From Fictibacillus enclensis (GTDB taxonomy: Bacteria; Bacillota; Bacilli; Bacillales; Fictibacillaceae), in assembly GCF_001457035.1 (NCBI RefSeq), contig NZ_KQ758617.1, positions 868,001 through 932,000 of the forward strand: a stretch of DNA of 64,000 nt, written 5' to 3'. Position 1 is the stretch's first letter. Each line of letters begins with the position of its first letter. This document shows positions 15,058 through 25,242 of this stretch, in pieces. The notes under the pieces are model-generated. The model saw only the letters and a list, made by a program, of their open reading frames with translations. It did not search any database and had not been told where the DNA came from. Position numbers and translations under genes: made by a program.

Positions 15058-16095
15058 TTGAAAGTCGGTATTGTAGGAGCTACGGGCTTTGGTGGACTGG
15101 AACTTATCCGCCTGCTGAAGCAGCATCCTGAAGTAAATGAGTTTATCTTGTATTCGTCCAGCAAAAAAGATGAACATATACAGTCGGTTTATCCCCATCT
15201 TAACGGATTGGCTGAAGGTGCACTGAAGGCGATCGATCATGAAAAAATGCCGGAACAGGTTGATTTCTTGTTCAGTTCTGCGCCAACGGGTGTATCTGCG
15301 AGCCTCTTGCCTCCATTGCTTGAAAAGGGGATGAGGATTATTGATTTGGCGGGAGATTACCGTCTTAAGAAACAAGGAGTATATGAGCGGTGGTATAAAA
15401 AAGAACCGCCCGAGCGAAAGTGGGTGGAAAAAGCGGTATACGGAATGCCGGAATACAATAGGGAAAACATCAAATCGGCCCAGTTGATTGCCAATCCGGG
15501 TTGTTATCCAACGGCAGCGCTGCTTGGATTGCTGCCGCTTGTTACTAAGAGTTTAATAGATACAAAGTCGATCATCATTGATGCCAAGTCAGGCATTTCC
15601 GGAGCAGGTGCAGTTCCTTCTTCTGCGGCACATTTTCCGATTGCCAATGATAATCTTCAAATTTATAAGGTGAACCGGCACCAGCATATTCCTGAGATTG
15701 AACAAATGCTTCATCACTATTCCGTAACAAAGGATCCCATAACCTTTAATACCCATCTGGTTCCGATGACCCGGGGAATCATGAACACCATGTATGCCAC
15801 GGTAGATGAGGGAACGACGGAACGGGAGATTGAGGAAACATTTTCTGAATTTGCCGAGCAGCATCCATTTATCAGACTTTCGCCACAGGGAACATTCCCT
15901 TGCACAAAGCAGGTGTTTGGCAGCAATTATTGTGATATTGGCTGGTCATTCGATAAACGGACAAATCGGATCACAACGGTCGCTGTCATCGATAACCTAA
16001 TGAAGGGTGCAGCGGGTCAGGCTGTACAAAATTTCAACCTAATGAACGGGTTCCCGGAAAATACAGGATTACAAGCAAGTCCGTTGTTCCCATAA
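15058..16095 (+). CDS. argC: N-acetyl-gamma-glutamyl-phosphate reductase ArgC
   Basis: 345 residues, as in B. subtilis. It reduces N-acetylglutamyl phosphate to the semialdehyde with NADPH. The nucleotide site is KVGIVGATGFGGLELIRLL (residues 2-20), the active-site cysteine is in ANPGCYPTAALLG near 147, and HRHxxE-type HQHIPEIEQ follows. The start is TTG at 15058 with GAGGTGG 6 nt upstream; the GTG at 15049 lies inside the ribosome site. First gene of argCJBD-carAB-argF. Confidence 0.95.
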   Translation: MKVGIVGATGFGGLELIRLLKQHPEVNEFILYSSSKKDEHIQSVYPHLNGLAEGALKAIDHEKMPEQVDFLFSSAPTGVSASLLPPLLEKGMRIIDLAGDYRLKKQGVYERWYKKEPPERKWVEKAVYGMPEYNRENIKSAQLIANPGCYPTAALLGLLPLVTKSLIDTKSIIIDAKSGISGAGAVPSSAAHFPIANDNLQIYKVNRHQHIPEIEQMLHHYSVTKDPITFNTHLVPMTRGIMNTMYATVDEGTTEREIEETFSEFAEQHPFIRLSPQGTFPCTKQVFGSNYCDIGWSFDKRTNRITTVAVIDNLMKGAAGQAVQNFNLMNGFPENTGLQASPLFP

Positions 16096-16111
16096 TGAGA
16101 GGAGAGTTGAT

Positions 16112-17338
16112 GTGGCTTCAATCGTATCAACCTTAAAAAAAGTGACAGGATCAAATATTACCTTGCCGAAAGGATTCTCTGCGGCGGGAATCAACTGCGG
16201 CATCAAATACAAGAAAAAAGATTTAGGCATCATTCTGAGTGAAAAACCGGCCGCCGCAGCCGCAGTTTATACGACCAATAAAATCAAAGCAGCACCGCTT
16301 GCAGTAACAAAAGAAAGTATTGAAACCGAAGGAATCTTGCAGGCTGTGATCGTCAACTCAGGCAATGCCAATGCGTTTACCGGCACTCAGGGAACCCTCG
16401 ATGCCTATGCCATGCGAAGCCAGGTCAGCGAAGTGTTTGGCTTGAGCGAGCATTATGTAGGAGTGGCTTCAACAGGAATCATAGGTGAAACCATGCCTAT
16501 TGATACCATTCTTGAAGGGATTGGAAAGCTTCATCCTCAATCCAGACTAGAGAACGCCCTTGAATTCAGCCAGGCGATTTTAACAACAGATACTAATACA
16601 AAAAATGCATGCTATTCCTTCCAGGTTGGAGAAAAAGAAGTAGTGCTGGCCGGAACAGCCAAAGGCTCAGGGATGATTCATCCCAATATGGCAACCATGC
16701 TTTCGTTTATGACCACAGATGCCAACATCTCATCCGAGAACCTTCACTATGCCCTAAGAAAAGTAACGGATCTAAGCTTTAACTGTATTACAGTGGATGG
16801 GGAAACTTCTACAAATGATATGGTCCTCGTCATGGCAAACGGATGCGCCGGAAATGAAGAGCTGACGCCACAGCATCCGGATTGGGGAACGTTTTTGCAG
16901 GCTTTGACCCTCACTTCTACCGATTTGGCAAAGAGTATAGCCAGAGACGGTGAAGGGGCAACCAAATTAATTGAAGTAACGGTAGATGGAGCTGCCAGCG
17001 ATGAGGAAGCGCGGATTGCGGCAAAATCCATCGTGGGTTCACCACTTGTAAAAACCGCGGTTTTCGGTTGTGATCCTAACTGGGGAAGGATTGTAGCGGT
17101 CCTTGGTTATGCCAATGTTGAAATTGTTCCAGAACAGATTGATTTGTCGATCGGTGATTTTCCAGTTTTGTTATCCAGCGGAATTTTACCATTTGATGAA
17201 GAAGGTATCTCTTCCTACTTGAGCAGCAGTGACATTTCTATCACCGTGAACCTTCATGCTGGAAATGGAAAGGGTAAAGCGTGGGGATGTGATTTAACGT
17301 ATGACTATATCCAAATCAATTCAAGCTACACAACGTGA
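16112..17338 (+). CDS. argJ: bifunctional glutamate N-acetyltransferase / ornithine acetyltransferase ArgJ
   Basis: 408 residues. The self-cleavage site is in MIHPNMATMLSF, with Thr195 becoming the N-terminal nucleophile of the beta chain. It recycles the acetyl group from N-acetylornithine to glutamate; because no argA or argE is present here, a cyclic pathway is inferred. The GTG start has AGGAGAG upstream. An overlapping ATG 2 nt earlier is out of frame. 16 nt after argC. Confidence 0.95.
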   Translation: MASIVSTLKKVTGSNITLPKGFSAAGINCGIKYKKKDLGIILSEKPAAAAAVYTTNKIKAAPLAVTKESIETEGILQAVIVNSGNANAFTGTQGTLDAYAMRSQVSEVFGLSEHYVGVASTGIIGETMPIDTILEGIGKLHPQSRLENALEFSQAILTTDTNTKNACYSFQVGEKEVVLAGTAKGSGMIHPNMATMLSFMTTDANISSENLHYALRKVTDLSFNCITVDGETSTNDMVLVMANGCAGNEELTPQHPDWGTFLQALTLTSTDLAKSIARDGEGATKLIEVTVDGAASDEEARIAAKSIVGSPLVKTAVFGCDPNWGRIVAVLGYANVEIVPEQIDLSIGDFPVLLSSGILPFDEEGISSYLSSSDISITVNLHAGNGKGKAWGCDLTYDYIQINSSYTT

Positions 17339-17351
17339 GGGGGAGAAGGTA

Positions 17352-18101
17352 TTGGATCAAATCGTAATCATCAAATGTGGCGGCAGTGTTCTGAAATCTC
17401 TCCAGCCTTCATTTTTTCAGCGGCTAAAGGAAATGGAGGAAGAAGGCAAGAAAATTATTCTGGTTCACGGCGGCGGGCCGGATATCACCAAATACATGAC
17501 CGCCTTGTCCATTCCTGTTCAATTTATTGACGGAGTAAGACGCACGTCCGGGCAGGCCGCTGAAACGGCTGAAATGGTGCTCGCCGGACAGCTTAATCCT
17601 TGGTTTGTGTACCAGTTGAACCAGCTCGGACTGAAGGCCATTGGGTTAAATGGAAACGATGGAGCATTATTGGAATGTGATTATTTAAAGAAAGAACAAT
17701 GGGGCCATGTGGGCAAGGTCGTATCCGTAAACAAGGGAACGCTGACACAGCTCATGAGTGCAGGCTTTATACCGGTCATTGCTTCGGTGTCCAGAAATTT
17801 AATCGGTGATATTTTGAACCTGAATGCCGATACGGTAGCCTTTGAAATCGCTTCGGCCATGGAGGCAGAGTCCTTGATTTTCGTGACGGATGTTGACGGG
17901 ATTCTTGCAGAAGGCAAGACCGTTGAAAAAGCAACCACATCTTCCATCCGGAAGCTGATCGAGACCGGTATTATAACAGGCGGAATGATACCAAAAGTTG
18001 AAGCAGCATTGAATTGCCTACAGTCCAAAATAAAAGAAATTCAAATTGTCGGCAAAGAGCTAAATGGTACGTTGATTGTCAAAGAGGAGGTTTTCTCATG
18101 A
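17352..18101 (+). CDS. argB: acetylglutamate kinase ArgB
   Basis: 249 residues (B. subtilis 258). Amino-acid kinase fold: IIKCGGSVL at the N-terminus, LVHGGGPDI near 40, and FVTDVDGIL plus GGMIPKVEAAL in the C-half (ATP and substrate sites). It phosphorylates N-acetylglutamate. Start TTG at 17352 with GGGGGAGAAGG upstream; an earlier in-frame start at 17301 would overlap argJ and lacks a ribosome site. No N-terminal arginine-binding extension, so it is probably of the arginine-insensitive type. Confidence 0.94.
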   Translation: MDQIVIIKCGGSVLKSLQPSFFQRLKEMEEEGKKIILVHGGGPDITKYMTALSIPVQFIDGVRRTSGQAAETAEMVLAGQLNPWFVYQLNQLGLKAIGLNGNDGALLECDYLKKEQWGHVGKVVSVNKGTLTQLMSAGFIPVIASVSRNLIGDILNLNADTVAFEIASAMEAESLIFVTDVDGILAEGKTVEKATTSSIRKLIETGIITGGMIPKVEAALNCLQSKIKEIQIVGKELNGTLIVKEEVFS

Positions 18102-19252
18102 GCGCGTTGTTTTCTAACTATGGAAGATGGAACCTGGAAATTGATAAGGGCAATGGCTGCCAGGTGACCGATACACAAGGAAAAACATATCTGGATTTTA
18201 CAAGCGGAATCGGGGTTTGCAATTTGGGTCATGTTCATCCAGCAGTAACAGAAGCAGTTACTGATCAGTTGAACAAACTTTGGCATACATCCAACCTGTT
18301 TCAATCATCTCTGCAGGAGCAAACGGCACAGCTGCTCACCGCACCCACTCATCTAAGCAGAGTCCTTTTTTGTAACAGCGGGGCAGAGGCGAATGAAGGA
18401 GCCATTAAATTGGCCAGAAAATATACAGGAAAAACAAAAATCATCACCTGCCTTCATTCCTTTCACGGCAGAACATATGGTTCTATGTCAGCCACCGGAC
18501 AGGAGAAAATCAAGGTGGGCTTTGGACCCATGGTGGAAGGGTTTGAACACATTCCGTTTAATGATTCAAACGCACTCGAACAGGCAGCAGATGCCAATAC
18601 GGCAGCGATAATGATCGAGGTTGTGCAGGGAGAAGGCGGGGTCAACCCGGGAATGGAGAGCTATTTAACGTTTGTCGGAGAGCTATGCAAGAAAATTGGC
18701 ATTCTTCTCATCATTGATGAAGTGCAAACGGGGATCGGCAGAACAGGAAAGCCCTTTGCGTTCAGTCATTTCGGTCTTGAGCCTGATATTGTAACAGCAG
18801 CGAAGGGGCTCGGAAACGGTTTTCCTGTAGGTGCCGTTATCGCAACAGAAGAAGTAAGCAGCGCATTCGGGCCAGGAAGCCACGGCACTACGTTTGGCGG
18901 AAATCCATTGGCCATGGCAGCAGCCAGTGCAGTATTGAAAGAAGTATTTGAAACCTCGTTCTTGGAAGAAGTTCAGAAGAAAGGTGAATACCTGAAGGAA
19001 GAGCTTCAAAATAAACTATCAACCTATGATGAAGTCCAGGAAGTCAAAGGGCTTGGGCTGATGATCGGAATCCGATGCAAGGGAAAAGTATCAGATGTGA
19101 TCACAGAGCTTCAGCAAAAGGGAATTCTTGTATTGTCTGCCGGAGAGCATGTTTTACGCCTCCTGCCTCCATTAACTGTATCCTATGACGAATTAAAGAT
19201 GGGAATCGAAGAAATCAGCAAAGCGATAAAGAAACAAACAGTGACTGCATAA
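18098..19252 (+). CDS. argD: acetylornithine aminotransferase ArgD
   Basis: 384 residues, class III PLP aminotransferase. FCNSGAEANEGAIKLARK near 90, IIDEVQTGIGRTG near 207, and the PLP lysine in TAAKGLGNGFPVGA near 238. Converts N-acetylglutamate semialdehyde to N-acetylornithine. The ATG overlaps the argB stop (ATGA), with AGAGGAGG upstream. It is followed by a 71-nt gap containing an ARG-box-like site before carA. Confidence 0.95.
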   Translation: MSALFSNYGRWNLEIDKGNGCQVTDTQGKTYLDFTSGIGVCNLGHVHPAVTEAVTDQLNKLWHTSNLFQSSLQEQTAQLLTAPTHLSRVLFCNSGAEANEGAIKLARKYTGKTKIITCLHSFHGRTYGSMSATGQEKIKVGFGPMVEGFEHIPFNDSNALEQAADANTAAIMIEVVQGEGGVNPGMESYLTFVGELCKKIGILLIIDEVQTGIGRTGKPFAFSHFGLEPDIVTAAKGLGNGFPVGAVIATEEVSSAFGPGSHGTTFGGNPLAMAAASAVLKEVFETSFLEEVQKKGEYLKEELQNKLSTYDEVQEVKGLGLMIGIRCKGKVSDVITELQQKGILVLSAGEHVLRLLPPLTVSYDELKMGIEEISKAIKKQTVTA

Positions 19253-19259
19253 AGTCCTC

Positions 19260-19291
19260 TTTTTATACAATTTTATGTATAAAAATTCAAT
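19260..19291 (+). promoter_or_regulatory. ARG-box-like operator and inverted repeat between argD and carA
   Basis: TATGTATAAAAATTCAAT (19274-19291) matches 16 of 18 positions of the B. subtilis ARG box as I recall it (CATGAATAAAAATKCAAK). It overlaps a perfect 10-bp inverted repeat TTTTTATACA / TGTATAAAAA (19260-19285). No strong promoter was seen, so it may modulate read-through or mark an internal start. Confidence 0.6.
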
Positions 19292-19323
19292 GAAATAAAT
19301 GTATATGCAAAGGAGAAGAAACG

Positions 19324-20403
19324 ATGAAAGGATATTTGCAGCTTTCCAACGGTGAAAGCTTTGAAGGACAATGGCACGGAACACCGCAGTGTACGAGCGG
19401 AGAAGTGGTGTTTTTTACAGGAATGACCGGCTATCAGGAAGTGTTGAGCGACCCTTCCTATCACGGACAAATCGTAGTGTTTGCTTATCCACTGATAGGC
19501 AACTATGGAATTAATGGAGAGGATTTTGAATCCATTGTTCCCCAGCCGGCAGGTGTGATCACGTGTGCCGCAAATGAAACAGGCCATCACTATCAGTCAA
19601 TTGAACCTTTATCGGCATTGCTTAATAAGCATGGCATTCCGCTCATCAGTGATGTGGATACCCGTTCACTCATCAAGCTGATCCGTGCAGAAGGCGACAT
19701 GAAGGGGGTACTGTCATCCAGCCTGCAGCATATCGAGCAGTATAAAGAAAAGAAAGGCGTGCAGGGCAAACTGGTAAAAGAGGTTTCTGTTCAGGAAGCT
19801 GAAACACATGGCAAAGGCAAATACCATATTGTTCTTCTTGACTTTGGTTATAAAAAATCCATTGTGGAGGCACTTGTAGAAAATGGATGCAAAGTAACGA
19901 TTGTCCCATTTGATGAGAAAGAAGAAGTCATTCATAAATTAAAACCAGATGGCCTGCTGTTCTCCAACGGCCCTGGAAATCCGAAAGAACTCGCTCCCTA
20001 CATGCCGGTATACCGAAGGCTCGCCGAACTTTATCCTTCCTTTGGTATTTGTCTCGGACATCAGCTGTTGGCACTTGCATTCGGGGGGAATACCCAAAAA
20101 TTGAAATTCGGCCACAGAGGGGCAAATCATCCGGTTATTAATCTTAAAACAAACAAAGTGGCGATGAGCTCTCAGAACCATGGCTATGTCGTGGAAGAGG
20201 GAAGCCTCATTTCTACGGGTTTTCATGTTCTCTATAAAAATATTAATGATGGAAGCGTGGAAGGAATGTATCACGATACCTATCCTGTTGTGACCACCCA
20301 ATTTCATCCCGAAGCGAATCCCGGACCAGAAGATCATGCCCATTTGTTTTGCAGTTTTCTTGAATTAATTCGTGAAAAGAGGAGCGAGAAGATTTATGCC
20401 TAA
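19324..20403 (+). CDS. carA: carbamoyl-phosphate synthase small subunit, arginine-specific
   Basis: 359 residues. The N-terminal CPSase domain starts at GYLQLSNGESFEG. The class I glutaminase domain holds the nucleophile Cys243 in SFGICLGHQLL and the His-Glu pair in TQFHPEANPGP. It releases ammonia from glutamine and channels it to CarB. AAAGGAGAAGAAACG precedes the ATG. Bacillus usually has a second, pyrimidine-specific copy (pyrAA) elsewhere. Confidence 0.95.
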   Translation: MKGYLQLSNGESFEGQWHGTPQCTSGEVVFFTGMTGYQEVLSDPSYHGQIVVFAYPLIGNYGINGEDFESIVPQPAGVITCAANETGHHYQSIEPLSALLNKHGIPLISDVDTRSLIKLIRAEGDMKGVLSSSLQHIEQYKEKKGVQGKLVKEVSVQEAETHGKGKYHIVLLDFGYKKSIVEALVENGCKVTIVPFDEKEEVIHKLKPDGLLFSNGPGNPKELAPYMPVYRRLAELYPSFGICLGHQLLALAFGGNTQKLKFGHRGANHPVINLKTNKVAMSSQNHGYVVEEGSLISTGFHVLYKNINDGSVEGMYHDTYPVVTTQFHPEANPGPEDHAHLFCSFLELIREKRSEKIYA

Positions 20404-23400
20404 GCATCAAGTGATTCATAGTGTCCTGGTCATTGGATCAGGGCCAATCGTCATCGGCCAGGCCGCTGAATTTGACTATGCAGGAACCCAGGCCTGCGCT
20501 GCGCTGAAAGAAGAAGGAATTCACGTCATTCTTGTAAATAACAATCCGGCTACTATTATGACGGATGAAACGTATGCCGATAAAGTCTATTTTGAACCCA
20601 TGACTGCCGAATCAGTGGCCAACATTATTAAAAAAGAAAAGCCCGATGGACTTTTGGCATCAGTGGGAGGCCAGACCGGACTCAACCTTGCCATGGAACT
20701 TCAAAAAAGCGGCGTTCTTGAAGAACATAATGTGACGCTCCTGGGAACAAATCTGGACTCCATTACTAAAGCAGAAGACCGTGAATGCTTCAGGTCACTC
20801 ATGCACGAACTGAATGAGCCTGTACCGGACAGCCAAATTGTAACGACACCACAGGAAGCCATTGATTTTGCACTGGAGATCGGGTATCCGGTAATCGTGC
20901 GCCCGGCCTACACGTTGGGGGGCTTTGGCGGTGGAACTGCTCAAACGGAGGAAGAGCTGACTGTTATCATCAAAAAAGGACTTTCAGCAAGCCCCATTTC
21001 CCAGTGCCTGATTGAAAAAAGCATTGCAGGCTACAAAGAGATCGAATATGAGGTGGTCAGGGATGCCAATGATACATGCATAACGATTTGCAACATGGAA
21101 AACATTGATCCGGTTGGCATACATACCGGGGATTCTCTTGTGGTGGCGCCAAGCCAGACGATGACAGATCAGGAATACCATATGCTGCGTTCATCAGCGA
21201 TAAAAATCATCCGCGCACTCGGAATTATTGGCGGATGTAATATCCAGTTTGCCCTGGATCCTGAAAGCAAGCAATACTATCTGATTGAGGTTAACCCGCG
21301 CCTCAGCCGATCTTCTGCTCTTGCATCAAAAGCAACAGGCTATCCAATCGCCAAGATTGCTGCCAAATTGAGCGTGGGATATCACCTTCATGAACTGAAA
21401 AATCCAGTTACCGGCACGACCTATGCAAGCTTTGAACCGGCTCTTGATTACATTACCGTTAAAATGCCGCGCTGGCCTTTTGATAAGTTCCCGGAAGCAG
21501 AAAGAAAGCTTGGAACACAAATGAAAGCAACAGGCGAAGTCATGGCAATCGAAAGAAACCTTGAAGCAGCCCTCCAAAAGGCCGTCCGCTCGCTGGAGCT
21601 GGATACAGAAGGCTTCTTCCTTAAAGAATTGACGGTTTGGGATACTCCGGAGCTGAAAAACCTTCTCATTCAAGCCGATGACCGCAGATTTTTTGCGATT
21701 ATGGAGCTGCTCAACCGGGGAGTGGCAGTGGAAGAGGTACATGAGCTCACGCAGATCAATACGTTTTTTCTTTATGCATTTAAAAAACTGGTGGATCTTT
21801 ATCAGGAAATCCAGTCCAGCTCTATCGCTGCTGCCGAAAAAAAGCAGATATCCGCATGGAAAAAAGCCGGATTCACTGATCAAGCTCTCGCCAAGGGGTG
21901 GAGCGTAACCGAGGAGGAGGTCAGAGAAATAAGGAAAGCGGCTGGAATTGTTCCTACCTATAAAATGGTGGATACCTGTGCTGCCGAGTTCATGGCTAAC
22001 ACTTCTTATTACTATTCCAGTTGGAGCGGGACAAACGACAAGACTCCGAGCTATAAGGAGAAGATCGCTGTTATCGGGTCAGGTCCGATTCGAATCGGCC
22101 AAGGTGTAGAATTCGATTACTGCTGTGTACATGGTGTCCTTGCCCTGCAAGAGGCAGGATTTGAAACTATACTGATCAATAATAATCCTGAAACAGTGAG
22201 TACGGATTTCGAAGTCGCGGATGCGCTGTACTTTGAACCGCTCTCTTTCGAAGATATTATGAACGTTTTAGAATTTGAAGGAGCACAAAAAGTGATTCTT
22301 CAGTTTGGCGGACAAACCGCGATCAACGTGGCAAAACAGCTCGAGGAAGCTGGTATTGAAGTACTGGGCTCCAAAGCGGACCTGATTGACGAAATGGAAA
22401 ACCGTGAACGTTTTTATGGCTTCCTGAAAAACGTGAATATACCGCATGTTCCTGGAGAAACAGCTTTTGACTTCCAAGAGGTTCTGAATTGCGGGATGAA
22501 CATTGGATATCCCGTGCTGCTTAGACCTTCCTATGTAATTGGAGGGAAAGGGATGGTCATCGTTAAGAACGAGGAAGAGCTGAAAACGTATCTCGCCCAG
22601 CATACCATCGAGTATCCGGTGCTGGTGGACCGTTACATTTCCGGTAAAGAAGCAGAGGTGGATGTTCTTTCAGATGGGACCCATGCATTTATCCCGGGAA
22701 TCTTCGAGCATATTGAACCTGCAGGCGTTCATTCAGGCGACAGTACAGCGATTACTCCGCCGGTAAGTTTAGAACCCGGCATCATCGACCTTATCGTTTC
22801 TTATTCAAAGAAAATTTCGGCTTCCATGGAATTCAAAGGCGTATTCAATATTCAATTTGTCATTAATGGACCTGATGTTTTTGTGCTGGAGATCAATCCA
22901 CGGGCTTCCCGTACAGCACCGATTTTTAATAAAATCTCGGGTGTGAATATCATTCAGGCTTCGGTTCATGCCATGCTGGATAAAACCCTTGTGGAACAGG
23001 GAATCCACGCCGGTCTGCATGAAAGTCATTTTACAGCAGTAAAAGCGCCTGTTTATTCCAACATAAAACTTCCAGGATTGTCACCAAAAGGAGCACCGAT
23101 TATGCGTTCAACCGGGGAGGTTCTTGGAACGGGAAGAAGCGTTGAGGAGGCGGTGCAAAAAGTGCTTACTGGCACCAATCCGACAGCAAGAACGGGCGAT
23201 GGCGGCCATCCTGTCAGTCTTTATGCAGATGTAAACAAGGACGTACTAACACTTAAGGAGACAAAAATCCTTCAAAGCTGGAAAAACAAAGGGGTTACCA
23301 TCATTCATCCGGAGGAGCTCTCTTTTGAAGAATGGGTGTCAACCAGAGAGAACGGCATTTATTTTTCCGAAGGCAAGGATGAAGAGGCACTGGTTAGATT

Positions 23401-23539
23401 GAAAAAAGCCAGTCTTTCAGGAAAATACGTCTTTACTCAATGGGAAACATGCGCCTTTTATCAATATGGGCTTGTACAGGCGACGGATCAGGTTTTTCAT
23501 ATTAAAGAAATTCAGGAAAGAAAGGAAGTTCGACTATGA
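20396..23539 (+). CDS. carB: carbamoyl-phosphate synthase large subunit, arginine-specific
   Basis: 1047 residues (B. subtilis CarB about 1030). Two homologous ATP-grasp halves: the first begins [20 protein letters not shown] and the second repeats this as [18 protein letters not shown] near 563. Each half has LRP-x-x-Y/VRPAY loops and EINPRxSR metal sites ([19 protein letters not shown]). A shorter C-terminal MGS-like domain follows. Makes carbamoyl phosphate for ArgF. The ATG at 20396 overlaps the carA stop by 8 nt. Confidence 0.95.
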   Translation: MPKHQVIHSVLVIGSGPIVIGQAAEFDYAGTQACAALKEEGIHVILVNNNPATIMTDETYADKVYFEPMTAESVANIIKKEKPDGLLASVGGQTGLNLAMELQKSGVLEEHNVTLLGTNLDSITKAEDRECFRSLMHELNEPVPDSQIVTTPQEAIDFALEIGYPVIVRPAYTLGGFGGGTAQTEEELTVIIKKGLSASPISQCLIEKSIAGYKEIEYEVVRDANDTCITICNMENIDPVGIHTGDSLVVAPSQTMTDQEYHMLRSSAIKIIRALGIIGGCNIQFALDPESKQYYLIEVNPRLSRSSALASKATGYPIAKIAAKLSVGYHLHELKNPVTGTTYASFEPALDYITVKMPRWPFDKFPEAERKLGTQMKATGEVMAIERNLEAALQKAVRSLELDTEGFFLKELTVWDTPELKNLLIQADDRRFFAIMELLNRGVAVEEVHELTQINTFFLYAFKKLVDLYQEIQSSSIAAAEKKQISAWKKAGFTDQALAKGWSVTEEEVREIRKAAGIVPTYKMVDTCAAEFMANTSYYYSSWSGTNDKTPSYKEKIAVIGSGPIRIGQGVEFDYCCVHGVLALQEAGFETILINNNPETVSTDFEVADALYFEPLSFEDIMNVLEFEGAQKVILQFGGQTAINVAKQLEEAGIEVLGSKADLIDEMENRERFYGFLKNVNIPHVPGETAFDFQEVLNCGMNIGYPVLLRPSYVIGGKGMVIVKNEEELKTYLAQHTIEYPVLVDRYISGKEAEVDVLSDGTHAFIPGIFEHIEPAGVHSGDSTAITPPVSLEPGIIDLIVSYSKKISASMEFKGVFNIQFVINGPDVFVLEINPRASRTAPIFNKISGVNIIQASVHAMLDKTLVEQGIHAGLHESHFTAVKAPVYSNIKLPGLSPKGAPIMRSTGEVLGTGRSVEEAVQKVLTGTNPTARTGDGGHPVSLYADVNKDVLTLKETKILQSWKNKGVTIIHPEELSFEEWVSTRENGIYFSEGKDEEALVRLKKASLSGKYVFTQWETCAFYQYGLVQATDQVFHIKEIQERKEVRL

Positions 23540-24480
23540 ATCCAGTAATTACTCACAAAGAAACCAGTCTGAAAGGAAAGCATCTCCTTACCCTGGCAGA
23601 TTGGACTTCAGAAGAAATTGAGCAGATCCTGAACTATGCTATTCAGCTGAAAAAGGAAAAGCAGCCAAAACAGCTGCTGGCAGGCAAAACACTGGGCATG
23701 ATTTTCGAAAAATCATCAACGAGAACGAGAGTTTCATTTGAGGTGGGAATGCTGCAGCTCGGAGGCCATGCTCTTCATCTCAGCTCGCGAGATATTCAGA
23801 TGGGAAGAGGAGAATCAATTGCGGATACGGCAAAAGTACTCTCTCGTTATCTGGATGGCATAATGATCCGAACGTTTCAACATGAAATTGTGGAAGAGCT
23901 GGCAGCGCACGCAGATATTCCTGTGATTAACGGCCTCACTGATGATTATCACCCATGCCAGGTACTTGCAGATTTAATGACCATTCTCGAATACAAAAAA
24001 TCATTTGCGGGTCAAAAGCTCGCATATGTGGGAGACGGAAACAACATGGCCCACTCACTCATGATTGGCTCTGCAAAGGTAGGGCTCAACTGCACAATCA
24101 TTACGCCAGAAAACTATGAACCGAAACAAGAGATTGTTCTGAAAGCCAAAGAAATTGCCCAAAAAACAGGTGCGGAAATTGTCGTTACTCACGATTTGAA
24201 GGACGGTATCTGTAATGCAGATGCAGTTTATACCGATGTTTGGGCAAGCATGGGCTGGGAAGATGAAGCCAATGAACGTATATCCGCTTTTCAGGATTAT
24301 CAGGTAAACCAGGAGGTACTTGCACTAGCCAAACCAGATTATATCTTTATGCATTGCTTACCTGCACACCGCGGGGAAGAAGTGACAGCTGAAGTAATTG
24401 ACGGGCCAAATTCAGTCGTTTTTGATGAAGCGGAAAACCGTCTCCATGTTCAAAAAGCACTAATGGCATCTGTCATGTAA
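23536..24480 (+). CDS. argF: ornithine carbamoyltransferase ArgF
   Basis: 314 residues. The carbamoyl phosphate loop is [12 protein letters not shown] (residues 55-66), with HPCQVLAD near 137, [11 protein letters not shown] (SMG ornithine loop), and [12 protein letters not shown] with the catalytic cysteine near 270. Produces citrulline. The ATG overlaps the carB stop (ATGA), completing the operon; argG and argH are not in the window. Confidence 0.95.
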   Translation: MNPVITHKETSLKGKHLLTLADWTSEEIEQILNYAIQLKKEKQPKQLLAGKTLGMIFEKSSTRTRVSFEVGMLQLGGHALHLSSRDIQMGRGESIADTAKVLSRYLDGIMIRTFQHEIVEELAAHADIPVINGLTDDYHPCQVLADLMTILEYKKSFAGQKLAYVGDGNNMAHSLMIGSAKVGLNCTIITPENYEPKQEIVLKAKEIAQKTGAEIVVTHDLKDGICNADAVYTDVWASMGWEDEANERISAFQDYQVNQEVLALAKPDYIFMHCLPAHRGEEVTAEVIDGPNSVVFDEAENRLHVQKALMASVM

Positions 24481-24535
24481 GGGGATGAACACATTGGGGC
24501 TGGTTGAATAACATGAGTTAGTAAGGAGGTGCCCC

Positions 24536-24931
24536 ATGTTTAACAATCAAAATCCTTATTATACTCAGCAGCATGGCCAACAGCAGCAAACAGGCTATCA
24601 ACAGCAAGGCTTTCAGCAGCAAGCCTACCCCAACCCGCAAATGATAAAAAAAATGCAGAAGCTGTGCCGGAAAAATATTCAGCATTTTGTTTCAGTCACC
24701 TTGCTGGATGGCAGCATGTACGATGGATTTATCGAATTTATGGACGGTCAGAATATTTATTTTGCTTCTCCCATCGTGGACGAGGGGCAGAACAGTGAAA
24801 GAGATAACAGTGATACGGAACTGGATTACCCTTATTATGGTTTTGTACAGCCGGTCAGAAGCTATGAGATCGAACGGTTTATCATTCCTTTATCCAATCT
24901 GGGGAACGTGATGCCGGTTACGTATTACTAA
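24536..24931 (+). CDS. glutamine-rich protein with Sm-like core, unknown function
   Basis: 131 residues. The first 35 are Q/Y/N-rich (QQHGQQQQTGYQQQGFQQQA) and look disordered. Residues 40-70 (CRKNIQHFVSVTLLDGSMYDG and then FIEFMDGQNIYFA) form the strand pattern of an LSm-type small beta barrel. The C-terminus is aromatic (MPVTYY). AAGGAGGTGCCCC precedes the ATG. It sits between argF and yjzC, where I recall no B. subtilis equivalent. A coat-associated or RNA-related role is only a guess. Confidence 0.72.
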   Translation: MFNNQNPYYTQQHGQQQQTGYQQQGFQQQAYPNPQMIKKMQKLCRKNIQHFVSVTLLDGSMYDGFIEFMDGQNIYFASPIVDEGQNSERDNSDTELDYPYYGFVQPVRSYEIERFIIPLSNLGNVMPVTYY

Positions 24932-24946
24932 AACAGAAAGACTTTT

Positions 24947-24971
24947 GCCAGCCGTAATGGCTGGTTTTTTT
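24947..24971 (+). terminator. terminator after the glutamine-rich protein gene
   Basis: CCAGCC, loop GTAAT, GGCTGG and seven T. Confidence 0.9.
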
Positions 24972-25020
24972 ATGCCTAATTGGGCATAGTAAAATACAAA
25001 AATGTTAAAGGGGTGATCAA

Positions 25021-25200
25021 ATGGGGCAGTCTCATCAATTCAAGCATGGACAAAAAGCGCCGAACAATGGCATTTATGTAGAAATCGGGGAAACGGGCAG
25101 CATGGTAAACGATCCAAAGGAAGTTAAGCTTAGCGCAGGCGATTCCTTTCCCGAGAATTCCAACCATAACCGGGTTTGGACCTATAAGCGCAAGCCATAA
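25021..25200 (+). CDS. yjzC: YjzC family small protein
   Basis: 59 residues beginning MGQSHQFKHGQKAPNNGIYV and ending NHNRVWTYKRKP, both highly characteristic of Bacillus YjzC. No known function; soluble. AAAGGGGTGATCAA precedes the ATG. In B. subtilis it also follows the arg operon. Confidence 0.9.
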   Translation: MGQSHQFKHGQKAPNNGIYVEIGETGSMVNDPKEVKLSAGDSFPENSNHNRVWTYKRKP

Positions 25201-25202
25201 GG

Positions 25203-25242
25203 CAGAGAAAAAAAGGACCTGTTTCAGGCCCTTTTTTCTCTG
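25203..25242 (-). terminator. bidirectional terminator between yjzC and the amidohydrolase gene
   Basis: AGAGAAAAAAAGG and CCTTTTTTCTCT arms around an inner CCTG/CAGG stem. It overlaps the 3' end of the convergent gene. Confidence 0.75.
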
